NCBI RefSeq assembly: GCF_001238295.1
Contig: NZ_LGXZ01000005.1
Location: 1-64,000, forward strand
Reading direction: 5' to 3'
DNA length: 64,000 nucleotides
Origin: Ruegeria sp. 6PALISEP08
GTDB taxonomy: Bacteria > Pseudomonadota > Alphaproteobacteria > Rhodobacterales > Rhodobacteraceae
The position numbers and the translations under genes are program-made. The notes under the pieces were generated by a model. It did not search any database. It had not been told where the DNA came from and saw only the letters and a program-made list of their open reading frames with translations. Shown in pieces: positions 8,706 through 16,672 of this stretch (its first letter is position 1; each line of letters begins with the position of its first letter).

Positions 8706-9320
8706 TCAGGGGCGTTTAGACCTAGTGTAGTCCAAATACATTCTCTGCATCAGACCTACTGTTTGCTTCCAGTTGCCCCTCATAGCTTCCGCACTTACGG
8801 TGCCATATCGTCCTGCCGGTCGGGGTCTAACCCTCACGAAGGGGGGCAACATGTATCTTTGCGCAATACAATTCGCCAAGAACCTGGCCGTCCTGCCGTT
8901 CCCGTTTGCAAAAGGATGAATGCGAATCCACTCAGCATGTGCCCAGGCACATAACTGAAGGACCGCGTTCAATTCGTCGGTATTCTGAGGGCGTGAAGCG
9001 CGCGGAATTTTTCCATCGAGTGCGTTCAATGCCCGGTTCAAGCGGTCAAAATAGGACTTTACCTGGTTGCCAACCAACGACGGATCAGTTCCTTCGAGAT
9101 TGCCAACGCGAACGTGAACGTTTTCAAGCCCCGGCTCTCCGCGAAAGGCCCCAACGTAAGCGACGTTCCGAGTGGTTAATCCCCGCATCATGATGCGGTG
9201 CCAATCTTTTAAGGTATCACCGTCAAAAACTGCTCTGTTTCTTGCGTGATCTATCGCTTTCTTGGCTACGAGAGTGAGGTTCCTGGTCAGTTCAGGGCTG
9301 TTCTCGTCCCAGTTAGGCAC
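8706..9320 (-). CDS. Fic-domain protein, probable AMP-transferase toxin
   Basis: A 204-residue Fic protein with the complete catalytic motif HPFANGNGRTAR (about residues 137-148), including the His, acidic-loop and GNGR anion-binding residues expected of active AMPylators. It starts with GTG at 9320, which overlaps the last codons of the upstream ribbon-helix-helix gene by 8 bases (GTGCCTAA), so the pair is translationally coupled. No clear S/T-x3-E-G/N inhibitory helix is visible in either protein, so neutralisation may differ from the classic FicTA mode. The host target is unknown. The pair sits between decayed genes and IS remnants, consistent with an acquired toxin-antitoxin locus. Confidence 0.85.
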   Translation of the reverse strand: MPNWDENSPELTRNLTLVAKKAIDHARNRAVFDGDTLKDWHRIMMRGLTTRNVAYVGAFRGEPGLENVHVRVGNLEGTDPSLVGNQVKSYFDRLNRALNALDGKIPRASRPQNTDELNAVLQLCAWAHAEWIRIHPFANGNGRTARFLANCIAQRYMLPPFVRVRPRPAGRYGTVSAEAMRGNWKQTVGLMQRMYLDYTRSKRP

Positions 9321-9645
9321 CTAGTATATCCTCAATCTCTTCAGAGATACTGTGCTCACCAGACGTGAAAGCTTCTCCCTCGTCCGGGTCGTCGGAAACT
9401 TCTGCTTCCGCCTCAACAAAACTCTGCCAGGCTTTTTCGAAACCTGGGTCTTCTGACATTATGCGATCCAGGTCAGCTAGTGAGTCCGAAAGCTCCTGCC
9501 GCATAGCATTTGCGTCATTAATCAGGAACTCTTGTAGTGCGATGTTCACCATTTTGTTGAACTGCATTTTTCGTAGCTTGTTCAGGTGATCAAGGCGCTC
9601 CTTCAACTTTCGGTCTATTCTGACTGTTGTTTGAACGACGTCCAT
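9313..9645 (-). CDS. Ribbon-helix-helix protein, probable antitoxin of the Fic pair
   Basis: A 110-residue protein. Residues 3-42 (QTTVRIDRKLKERLDHLNKLRKM and on) look like a ribbon-helix-helix DNA-binding domain with the basic beta-strand first. The C-terminal half is strongly acidic (ADLDRIMSEDPGFEKAWQSF, then many E and D), as expected of a toxin-binding tail. The ATG at 9645 was chosen because GGAGGT lies 4 bases before it. The upstream in-frame ATG at 9657 overlaps that ribosome site. Two inverted repeats sit immediately upstream, so autoregulation by this protein is likely. The toxin gene follows with an 8-base overlap. Confidence 0.75.
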   Translation of the reverse strand: MDVVQTTVRIDRKLKERLDHLNKLRKMQFNKMVNIALQEFLINDANAMRQELSDSLADLDRIMSEDPGFEKAWQSFVEAEAEVSDDPDEGEAFTSGEHSISEEIEDILGA

Positions 9646-9657
9646 TGTTACCTCCAT

Positions 9658-9686
9658 TTGATATCAATATAGAGATTTGGTATCAA
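9658..9686. promoter_or_regulatory. Tandem palindromes, candidate antitoxin operator
   Basis: TTGATATCAA (9658-9667) is a perfect 10-bp palindrome and TTGGTATCAA (9677-9686) is the same with one change. Their starts are 19 bases apart, about two helical turns. They lie 13 bases upstream of the antitoxin ATG at 9645. Ribbon-helix-helix dimers commonly bind such tandem short dyads on one DNA face. A further CAATATTG palindrome follows at 9691-9698. Confidence 0.55.
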
Positions 9687-9734
9687 AATTCAATATTGTT
9701 GTCGCTCTAACGCTGTGCCAGAGGGAGCGCAATT

Positions 9735-9842
9735 ATCCGGTTCAACAATAGCCCAGAGTTCATTGCTTGGGTGGTTCAGGACTGGATCGCGGCCGTTGGT
9801 GCCACGACGATACCGAGCTGGGACTTACGCCCAACATGCGGG
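9735..9842 (+). pseudogene. IS3-family transposase (orfB) fragment
   Basis: In one frame the DNA reads IRFNNSPEFIAWVVQDWIA and then AVGATTIPSW. It matches the integrase-core segment of IS3-type transposases (consensus I-R-S-D-N-G-P-E-F ... V-Q-D-W-I-A-A-V-G). The catalytic Asp position (S-D-N) has become F-N-N, and homology stops after about 36 codons. It is a non-functional relic with no terminal repeats visible around it. Confidence 0.7.
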
Positions 9843-10144
9843 CCAAATCATTCATGCATTGAACGCGCCGAGCTGTGCGGGCCTCTCCAACAGTTTTCTG
9901 TTGTCATACTCGACCCAGACCATGCCCCGCGGGAAATCAACCTCGCGGACATGATCCTGAATGTGGGCCTTCCGCCGATCCTCCCACGGTATAGTCTTCG
10001 TTGAAGGGCAGCTTTCGGGCTCCTGCTGCGTCTGTAGCTTAGCTGTTCAATGTTTGCTATGGGCCGAAAAATCGCGCCAAATCGCTTTTCTCCAAACAAA
10101 GCACGTATCTTCTCGCACCGGTTTGTCGACAGGTATCTGAACGC

Positions 10145-12202
10145 TCAATTTCTCTTAGAAGGCTTGCGGAAAGGTCTTGCTTCTCCGCCCTTGACGTTTC
10201 TGCTTTTTGAACGCGGCGTGTTTGCGTCTTTGTTGTTAGCCTTATGACGCGCCTTTCGTGCTTTCAGAGGTTTTGATGTGTCAGAAGCGTTCTTGTCTTG
10301 TTTTTGTTGCTTCTTGTCCCTCGCGGCAGGCTTTGGTTTTGCCTTTACGCGCTCGCGCTTCGGCTGCGCCTGCAGGGCATTGTCCTGCTTTGGCTTGCCT
10401 TCACTTGTTTGTCCATTCGACGTACGCGCAGCGGATTTTTCTTTGCCCTTTGGGCGCTCGGACGCAATCTGAGCATCTTGGTTGGAAAGTTCGGAGTCGC
10501 GCCCAGCTTTCGACGGCTTGCCTGCACGAGGCCCTCGGTTTTTGGCTGCGTCGTCTGATGAATGTGGTGCCGCAGGCGGTCCTTTAGGAGAGGCATCGAA
10601 ATCTGGTTTGCCTGCCAGCTCAGTCAGCGTCGCGCCTTGTTCTATGGTGAGCTGTGCCCCCAATTCTTGTTTCATTGCGGGCACAGCATCATTGGCAATC
10701 TCGACAAAGGTCTCTTGATACTGAACACGTATTGCGCCGACGGCGTCTTTGGATAAACCCGCGTTGCGGCACAGCATTGGCAACAGCCAACGCGGCTCCG
10801 CACGTTGTTTGCGCCCTATTGAAAGCGAGAACCAAGTGCTTGGCCCAAACGCCGTGCGCCTATCAGTGTTGCGTTTTCCAGATTCTGGCGTCGTTCCTAG
10901 AATCTCCGGTGCTGAGTGGCGCTCTCGGTAGAGGCGCATATAGGCTGCCGCGACCTGCTCTGGAGTTCTTCCCTTGAGCAGCCGTTCCGCAAAAGCCGTT
11001 TCTTCGGCACTTGGCGGCTCATCCAGGGCGGGATTGGAAATGATGCGTTCCTCTTCCCGTGCAAACACCTCATCCGCAGAGGGCGGGGTGCCCCATTCGG
11101 CCTCCAACTTGGCTGTCTTCAGCAATCGTTGTGCCTTTGAGCGTTGCCGACCTGGCACGATCAAGATGGACGTTCCCTTGCGCCCGGCACGGCCTGTCCG
11201 TCCAGAGCGATGCAGCAAAGTTTCCGCATTAGAGGGCAGATCGGCATGGATCACCAACTCCAACCCTGGAAGATCAATGCCGCGGGCGGCCACGTCCGTT
11301 GCAACGCAGACCTGCGCGCGCCCGTCACGCAGGGCTTGCATCGCATTGGTGCGCTCTGTCTGGCTAAGTTCCCCTGACAGTGAGACGACAGAAAATCCCC
11401 GATTAGAGAATTTCGCGGTCAAACGCGCAACCATGGAGCGGGTATTGGCGAACACAATCGCGGTCTGTACGTCATGATAGCACAGCAAATTGATGATCGC
11501 TTTTTCGATATCCGACGGGGCCACGTTCAACGCACTATAGGTAATGTCCGAATGCTGTGCTTCTGTGCTTCCGACCTTGATCCGCTGCGCATCTTCTTTC
11601 TGGTAAGTCTGGGCAAGCTTGGCGATGCCTCGCGGAACAGTGGCTGAGAACATCAAGGTACGCCGGTTCTTAGGCGTTTGATCAAGGATGTATTCAAGGT
11701 CCTCAGCGAACCCCATGTCCAACATTTCGTCGGCTTCGTCGAGGACGACGGTCCGCAGATCGCTCAGGTCGATCACCCCACGTGAGATATGATCGCGCAG
11801 CCGCCCAGGCGTGGCGACCACGACATGTGCACCGCGCTCGAGTGTCCTGCGCTCTGTGCGCGCATCCATACCACCTACTGCCGACGCAGTGACTATCCCG
11901 GCCTCAGCAAACAGCCAGTCGAACTCTCGCCGAACTTGCAAGGCCAATTCGCGCGTGGGTGCGATAACCACGGCCAATGGTGCCGCTGGTCGGTCAAATC
12001 GACCGTGCTTATCGAGAAGTTCTTCCGCCATTGCCAGCCCGAAGCCCACGGTTTTGCCCGAACCTGTTTGCGCAGAGACAAGCAGATCTTTTCCTGCCAG
12101 CGCTTCGTCTGACACGGCCTCTTGTACAGGCGTCAAGCCGCTATAGCCTTTTTGGGACAGCGCTATGGATAGGGTTTTCGGGAGGGCAGAGAAATCTTGC
12201 AT
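10145..12202 (-). CDS. DEAD-box ATP-dependent RNA helicase with DbpA-like domain and basic tail
   Basis: A 685-residue RNA helicase. Seen motifs: Q-motif near residue 20 (GLTPVQEAV), Walker A AQTGSGKT, PTRELALQV, DEAD in VVLDEADEMLDMGF, SAT in MFSATVPRG, and the helicase-C motifs ATDVAARGIDLP and HRSGRTGRAG. After the helicase core a DbpA-type RNA-binding domain is recognisable (about 455-530). A disordered Lys/Ala/Pro-rich tail ends the protein (about 545-685). Such tails raise RNA affinity in cold-active or ribosome-assembly helicases. It is monocistronic and flanked by IS3 fragments on both sides. Cellular role is probably ribosome biogenesis or RNA remodelling. Confidence 0.9.
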   Translation of the reverse strand: MQDFSALPKTLSIALSQKGYSGLTPVQEAVSDEALAGKDLLVSAQTGSGKTVGFGLAMAEELLDKHGRFDRPAAPLAVVIAPTRELALQVRREFDWLFAEAGIVTASAVGGMDARTERRTLERGAHVVVATPGRLRDHISRGVIDLSDLRTVVLDEADEMLDMGFAEDLEYILDQTPKNRRTLMFSATVPRGIAKLAQTYQKEDAQRIKVGSTEAQHSDITYSALNVAPSDIEKAIINLLCYHDVQTAIVFANTRSMVARLTAKFSNRGFSVVSLSGELSQTERTNAMQALRDGRAQVCVATDVAARGIDLPGLELVIHADLPSNAETLLHRSGRTGRAGRKGTSILIVPGRQRSKAQRLLKTAKLEAEWGTPPSADEVFAREEERIISNPALDEPPSAEETAFAERLLKGRTPEQVAAAYMRLYRERHSAPEILGTTPESGKRNTDRRTAFGPSTWFSLSIGRKQRAEPRWLLPMLCRNAGLSKDAVGAIRVQYQETFVEIANDAVPAMKQELGAQLTIEQGATLTELAGKPDFDASPKGPPAAPHSSDDAAKNRGPRAGKPSKAGRDSELSNQDAQIASERPKGKEKSAARTSNGQTSEGKPKQDNALQAQPKRERVKAKPKPAARDKKQQKQDKNASDTSKPLKARKARHKANNKDANTPRSKSRNVKGGEARPFRKPSKRN

Positions 12203-12809
12203 GGGTCACCAAATGCCGGGAAAGACTTGGCGATAGTGGTATTTGGTTCAGATGTATAGTCCGTAACGTGCGCCAGAAAGAGATTGTGTCAATCACAGGA
12301 AACTGACTTTCGCTCCGCCCAACCAATTGCCGCTGCGTTTCAACCTTGTGAATTCGGTCGGCTAAACGCCTAGAAAGCTGAAATTTTAGCACTAACAATG
12401 CCTACATAGATTTCCGGTTCCAAATCTAGTCCTTCAATCAAACACTGGTAAGAGTCCACACGCATGATGGGTTCGCCAAAAGCGAACTAAGGCCAGTTAC
12501 CCAACAATCAAGACGACACCGTGGATTGCCAAAGCCCGCTTTGGAGACGCTACATGGCAGCAGGTATGCCCCGCGTGAGCGACTTCTATTGCCCAAAACC
12601 TGTACGACAGTTGGTTCAAGGATTTCTTCGAAGCTGGGAAGGAGCGCCTTTCTGGCGACACAGCTCTTGCTGTCGCCGCTTACGAGAAGACCGGTTTTAA
12701 AGCGTTTGGACCATTTCAACACGCACCATTGGGGCGGATACTTCCGACGAAGATCGACAGATGAGTTTTCTGGCTACGCCAGACCGTTGGTCTGGTGCAA
12801 ATCTTGACC
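12203..12809. other. Intergenic region with one IS relic
   Basis: About 600 bases between the helicase start and the end of the ankyrin gene. Apart from the transposase fragment listed separately (12540-12690) I recognise no gene. The first 100 bases upstream of 12202 presumably carry the helicase promoter, but no element is clear. Confidence 0.5.
12540..12690 (+). pseudogene. IS3-family orfA (HTH transposase) fragment
   Basis: From 12588 the frame reads I-AQNLYDSWFKDFFEAGKE-RLSGDTA. It closely follows the orfA segment (I-AQNLYYSWSKEFLEAGK-RLAGDTA) of IS3-type elements. The upstream part (RYAPRER in the neighbouring frame) is offset by a one-base frameshift. It is short and not functional. 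It probably belongs to the same type of element as the orfB relic at 9735-9842, although the two are in the wrong order to be one copy. Confidence 0.65.
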
Positions 12810-14351
12810 TCAAACCACCCCGTGCTCCGCGATTTGTTCGGGATGCGACTCTGCCCAATCAGCAAGAAAGGCGGACATCTCGGGCACAGTTGCAAATTGT
12901 GAAGCTTTTCGGGGGAGCGCCACACCATTCTCTAGTGCCAAGCGTGCACATCCGATGTGATCGCGGTGCTTTTTTTGCGGGCAGTTTTCCGACCCATGGA
13001 TGATCGTCGACAACAGTGTGCCTCCGTAGGCGTTTGTGTGGTCAAGGTCTGGGTCTTGAGTAAGAAAATACGACATAACGTCGGACACCCCCTCCCAGGC
13101 GGCAAGGTGCAGTGGCGTCATTCCCATCTCGTCCGGAAGATTGGGATCAAAGCCCATGACGACCAGGCGCTGCATGTGAGGCAGCGTGCCTTCACGCCAG
13201 ACGAGGCGGCACAGAAGATATTTCATCTCTTCCGACAATGTACTCATGTCGATCCGATCATTCGGATTTGGTTTCCCGTCCGCTGCGCGCGCAAGCTGTT
13301 CTTCTGTCGACGAAAGCTGCGTGGATGCGCCCGCCCGTTCCAATACTGCCGCTACATCCTGGTTTCCGAAGATGCGGGCAAAGGCATAGGGTGAGTGGCC
13401 GCGACTGACAGTATTTGGGTTCGCGCCATGGTCCAGCAAAAGCTGAGCGATTTCGCCTGAAGCCAAACGCCGGGCCACTTGATGCAGGGCGGGGATCACC
13501 AAGGAAGGTTCACCCGACGGGTGTGGGTTGATGCCTTCATTTGGGTCAGCACCATGTTCGAGTAACAAGCGAACGGAAGCGGCGTTGTTGAAATCAATAG
13601 CCCGCGGCAGCGCATTTGTGCCCTTGGAATGTGCGCCATGCTCCAACAGCAAACGAAGGCCTTCAGTATGACCGAGTTCGGTGGAGTGGTAGAGGGATTC
13701 ATTGTCGTCGGGATTTGCACCATTTTCCAACAACCATTTGGCCAACGGCATGTTGTCAGCGTGGCCGATGGCGCCGTAGAGCGCCGACAAGCGGTGCTCT
13801 GTGTCCGGTTCGAATGCAAAACTGTCATTCACATCTGCCCCATGCGCGACAAGTAACTCCGCCATGGCGAGCATCTCAGCTTCTTTCTCGGGCGCTGCCT
13901 TGATATGTTTCGAAAACGCCAGATGGCACATCGGTCGACGCGGTGGATAATCGCGCGTCGCGACGTCCGCGTCATGGGTCAGGATCCTGCGCATCGCTGC
14001 CACGTCGTACAGCGCAACGAGGAGAGGTACTTGACCGTCGGCAAGGTCCGGCTCGTCCGCCAGTAGATGTACGACCGTCTCGTGTGAGCCGTTGTAAAGC
14101 GCCCAACGCAGCCGTCCCTGTTTTTGTGCGCGATCCATACCGTGCATCTCAACAGCGCGTTTCAATGCTGGCCACGAAGCGTATCCGGTCTCTCGTGCGA
14201 TGACATGCAGACAGTCCGCGTGATTGTAGACCCCGTTCCTTGGGGTCGGAACAATGCCATGGACGCGCAGCAGCGCGCCTTTGTCGCCCGCAGTCAGAGC
14301 TTTGCCCAGAGCCTTGGCATCACGGCGCCGTTGATCGAGTGATTTGGTCAT
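12810..14351 (-). CDS. Ankyrin-repeat protein
   Basis: A 513-residue protein with several ankyrin repeats, for example LLVAHGADVNDSF, WLLENGANPDDNESLYHS, LLLEHGAHSKGTNALPRA, LLLEHGADPNEG and LLLDHGANPNTVS between about residues 150 and 350, and a last one with MGMTPLHLAAWEG near the C-terminus. The N-terminal 100 residues resemble a conserved leader found in bacterial ankyrin proteins (RRRDAKALGKAL ... NHADCLHVIARETGYASWPALKRA). The ATG at 14351 follows GGAGGGAAAA and is preferred over the in-frame ATG at 14414. No signal peptide, so cytoplasmic. Ankyrin repeats mediate protein binding, and the partner is unknown. Confidence 0.8.
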   Translation of the reverse strand: MTKSLDQRRRDAKALGKALTAGDKGALLRVHGIVPTPRNGVYNHADCLHVIARETGYASWPALKRAVEMHGMDRAQKQGRLRWALYNGSHETVVHLLADEPDLADGQVPLLVALYDVAAMRRILTHDADVATRDYPPRRPMCHLAFSKHIKAAPEKEAEMLAMAELLVAHGADVNDSFAFEPDTEHRLSALYGAIGHADNMPLAKWLLENGANPDDNESLYHSTELGHTEGLRLLLEHGAHSKGTNALPRAIDFNNAASVRLLLEHGADPNEGINPHPSGEPSLVIPALHQVARRLASGEIAQLLLDHGANPNTVSRGHSPYAFARIFGNQDVAAVLERAGASTQLSSTEEQLARAADGKPNPNDRIDMSTLSEEMKYLLCRLVWREGTLPHMQRLVVMGFDPNLPDEMGMTPLHLAAWEGVSDVMSYFLTQDPDLDHTNAYGGTLLSTIIHGSENCPQKKHRDHIGCARLALENGVALPRKASQFATVPEMSAFLADWAESHPEQIAEHGVV

Positions 14352-14886
14352 CGGTTTTCCCTCCGCTGCCCGACGGTCCGCTAATCCGGGCTGAGAAACC
14401 GATATGGTTTTCATTCATTCTCTGAGAGGTGCCGATGACGGCTTTACGCAGACCAGGGGGCCGCCTCAGAACGGCCTGAGGCCAGAGTAACGTTTGCCGA
14501 CATGTCTCGCAAGCTGGATGCCGAACAGAAAGCACAACGGGCGATTACAGCACACAGCGAAGGGCTGCAACTTGGGCTTACCGCAGCATGTCGTTTGGCT
14601 GCTGGATGTTAGCAATGGCGGCACTTGCGAATTGATCTTGTCTCACAACCTTGTAGATGCCAGCCTTGATCCACTTGATATAGGTTCTTTTGCGTCGTGG
14701 TATCGGCGTTGATTTAGGGGCTGGAATGAAAAGGGCATCGCGCGCAAGGCGTCATGTCTAGTTGACCAGTAAATGATATGATGACTCCGCTAGCCATCTT
14801 GGTTTTTGGGGATGGCTATTGAAAAAAGGTGGGACACGATGTTGGCTATATCCCATTGAATTCATTCGGGACGAGAAGAGAGAGAC
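14352..14886. other. Intergenic region upstream of the PoxB-like gene, with a stem-loop
   Basis: No gene recognised in about 530 bases. A hairpin is visible at 14791-14818: TAGCCATC and GATGGCTA pair perfectly across a 12-base loop and are followed by TTGAAAAAA on the plus strand. It could be an attenuator or the end of an upstream transcript, 68 bases before the PoxB-like start. No other element stands out. Confidence 0.4.
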
Positions 14887-16629
14887 ATGGCGAAAAACGT
14901 GTGTGAGGTCCTGCTGGACATATTGTCGGATGCAGGCGGGCGTCAGATCTTTGGCGTGGTCGGCGATGCGCTGAACCCGTTTCTCGAAGCCATGCGCGGG
15001 GATGACAGGTTCGAGTGGAAAGGGATGCGGCATGAGGAAAATGCGGCTTACGCGGCTTATGCACAGTCGCATCTGACCGGTGGCATCGGTATTTGTGCAG
15101 GCACGGTTGGACCCGGCGCACTTCATTTGATCAATGGGCTCTATAATGCCAAACGCGAAGGCGCGGGTGTGGTGGCGATCACTGGCCAAATCGCCCACCG
15201 AGAGCGCGGCACTGGCTATCATCAGGAAGTGAACCTGGAAAAGGCGTTTGACGATGTGTGCGACTATCAGGCGGTGGTCCACACGCCGGATCAGATGCCA
15301 CGCCTTGCCCAGATCGCAGTGCAACGGGCGCTCATCAATCGCGAGGTGGTGCGGATCGAGCTGCCTATGGATGTGTCCGAACAAAAGGTGCCCAGCCTGC
15401 ACCAGTTCCATCCACTTCTGAAACAGCCCTCAACACTGATACCGCCCGAGGATGAAGTCGCCCGCGCGGCGCAGATCATTAACGCGGGCAAGAAGGTGGC
15501 ACTTTTTGCTGGCGTTGGTTGCCGCGAGGCCAAAGATAAGGTTCTGGCCCTGTCGCAAAAACTGAACGCTCCGCTTGTGCATACGTTGAAGGGCAAGGAC
15601 ATCTTTGACTATGACGACCCGAATGTGGTTGGCATGACTGGTCTGATCGGCAACCCCGGCGGCTATCACGCTGTGCGTGATTGTGATGTGCTGGTGATGC
15701 TGGGCACCGACTTTCCCTATGAATGGTTCCTGCCAGAGAAGGCCAAGATCGTTCAGATCGACCGAAGCGTCGAAAATCTGGGCCGCCGCGCACCTATCGC
15801 ATCGGGCCTGTTGGGGGATGTCGGTGCAACGCTGGACCGACTGCTGCCTCAGATCGCCACAAATGAAGACCTCAGCTTCGCCGATCATCAGGTCAAGCTC
15901 TGCAACAAGTGGTTGGCGCGACAGGATAAAGAGGCCAGCCTCGAACGTGCAAGCGAACCGCTGCACCCGCAGTTATTCGCCCGCGAGATTTCCAATCAGG
16001 CCGCAGAGGATGCGGTTTTTGCCATGGACATCGGTGAATGCACCATCTGGGTGGCGCGGCAGACCCGTATGAAGGGCGGGCGGCGCATGGTGGGCTCGTT
16101 CAACCATTCTTCGCTGGGCTCGGGCTTGCCCTCGGCACTTGGTGCGGCTGCGCTGGACCCCTCGCGTGAGGTCTGGACATTCTGTGGCGACGGCGGCTTT
16201 GGCATGTCCATGCAGGATTTCGTAACTGCCGTGCGTTATGACTGGCCGATCAAGGTGATTGTCTTCAACAACCAGACCTTGGGCTTTGTGAAGATGGAGA
16301 TGGAGGTTGCAGGCTATGCGGTGAACCCGAAGGCCACCGATCTGGTGAACCCCGATTTTGCCGAATACGCCAAGGTCTGCGGTGGTGACGGTGTGCGGGT
16401 GGAACATGCCGCTGACATCAAGGAGGCCGTAGCGCAGGCCAAAGCCAGCGCCAAGCCGTTCATCATTGATGCCATGGTCACGCCGGGTGAATTGGTGATG
16501 CCGCCACATGTAGACACCAAGATGGCCTGGGGCTTTGGCATGTCCAAACTGAAAGAGGGCATCCTGCTGGCTAAGGGTGACCATGCCCAGTGGGACAATT
16601 GGGTCAAAGAGCTCAAGGCGCAGCGTTGA
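14887..16629 (+). CDS. Thiamine-diphosphate enzyme, pyruvate oxidase/dehydrogenase (PoxB)-like
   Basis: A 580-residue TPP-dependent enzyme with the usual three domains. The N-terminal PYR domain carries the catalytic Glu in GMRHEENAAYAAYA. The middle domain (about 190-330) has FAGVGCREAKDKV and DFPYEWF, as in PoxB and acetolactate-synthase relatives. The C-terminal PP domain has the GDGGFGMSMQDFVTAVRY segment and NNQTLGFVKMEM. PoxB converts pyruvate to acetate and CO2 with electrons to quinone. The C-terminal membrane-binding helix of E. coli PoxB is not obvious here, so the acceptor is uncertain. It is followed after 43 bases by the FMN glutamate-synthase-domain gene, likely one operon. Confidence 0.85.
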   Translation: MAKNVCEVLLDILSDAGGRQIFGVVGDALNPFLEAMRGDDRFEWKGMRHEENAAYAAYAQSHLTGGIGICAGTVGPGALHLINGLYNAKREGAGVVAITGQIAHRERGTGYHQEVNLEKAFDDVCDYQAVVHTPDQMPRLAQIAVQRALINREVVRIELPMDVSEQKVPSLHQFHPLLKQPSTLIPPEDEVARAAQIINAGKKVALFAGVGCREAKDKVLALSQKLNAPLVHTLKGKDIFDYDDPNVVGMTGLIGNPGGYHAVRDCDVLVMLGTDFPYEWFLPEKAKIVQIDRSVENLGRRAPIASGLLGDVGATLDRLLPQIATNEDLSFADHQVKLCNKWLARQDKEASLERASEPLHPQLFAREISNQAAEDAVFAMDIGECTIWVARQTRMKGGRRMVGSFNHSSLGSGLPSALGAAALDPSREVWTFCGDGGFGMSMQDFVTAVRYDWPIKVIVFNNQTLGFVKMEMEVAGYAVNPKATDLVNPDFAEYAKVCGGDGVRVEHAADIKEAVAQAKASAKPFIIDAMVTPGELVMPPHVDTKMAWGFGMSKLKEGILLAKGDHAQWDNWVKELKAQR

Positions 16630-16672
16630 CGCTGGGGCGTAGAAACCAAACTAGAAACCGGAGATCAGACGC

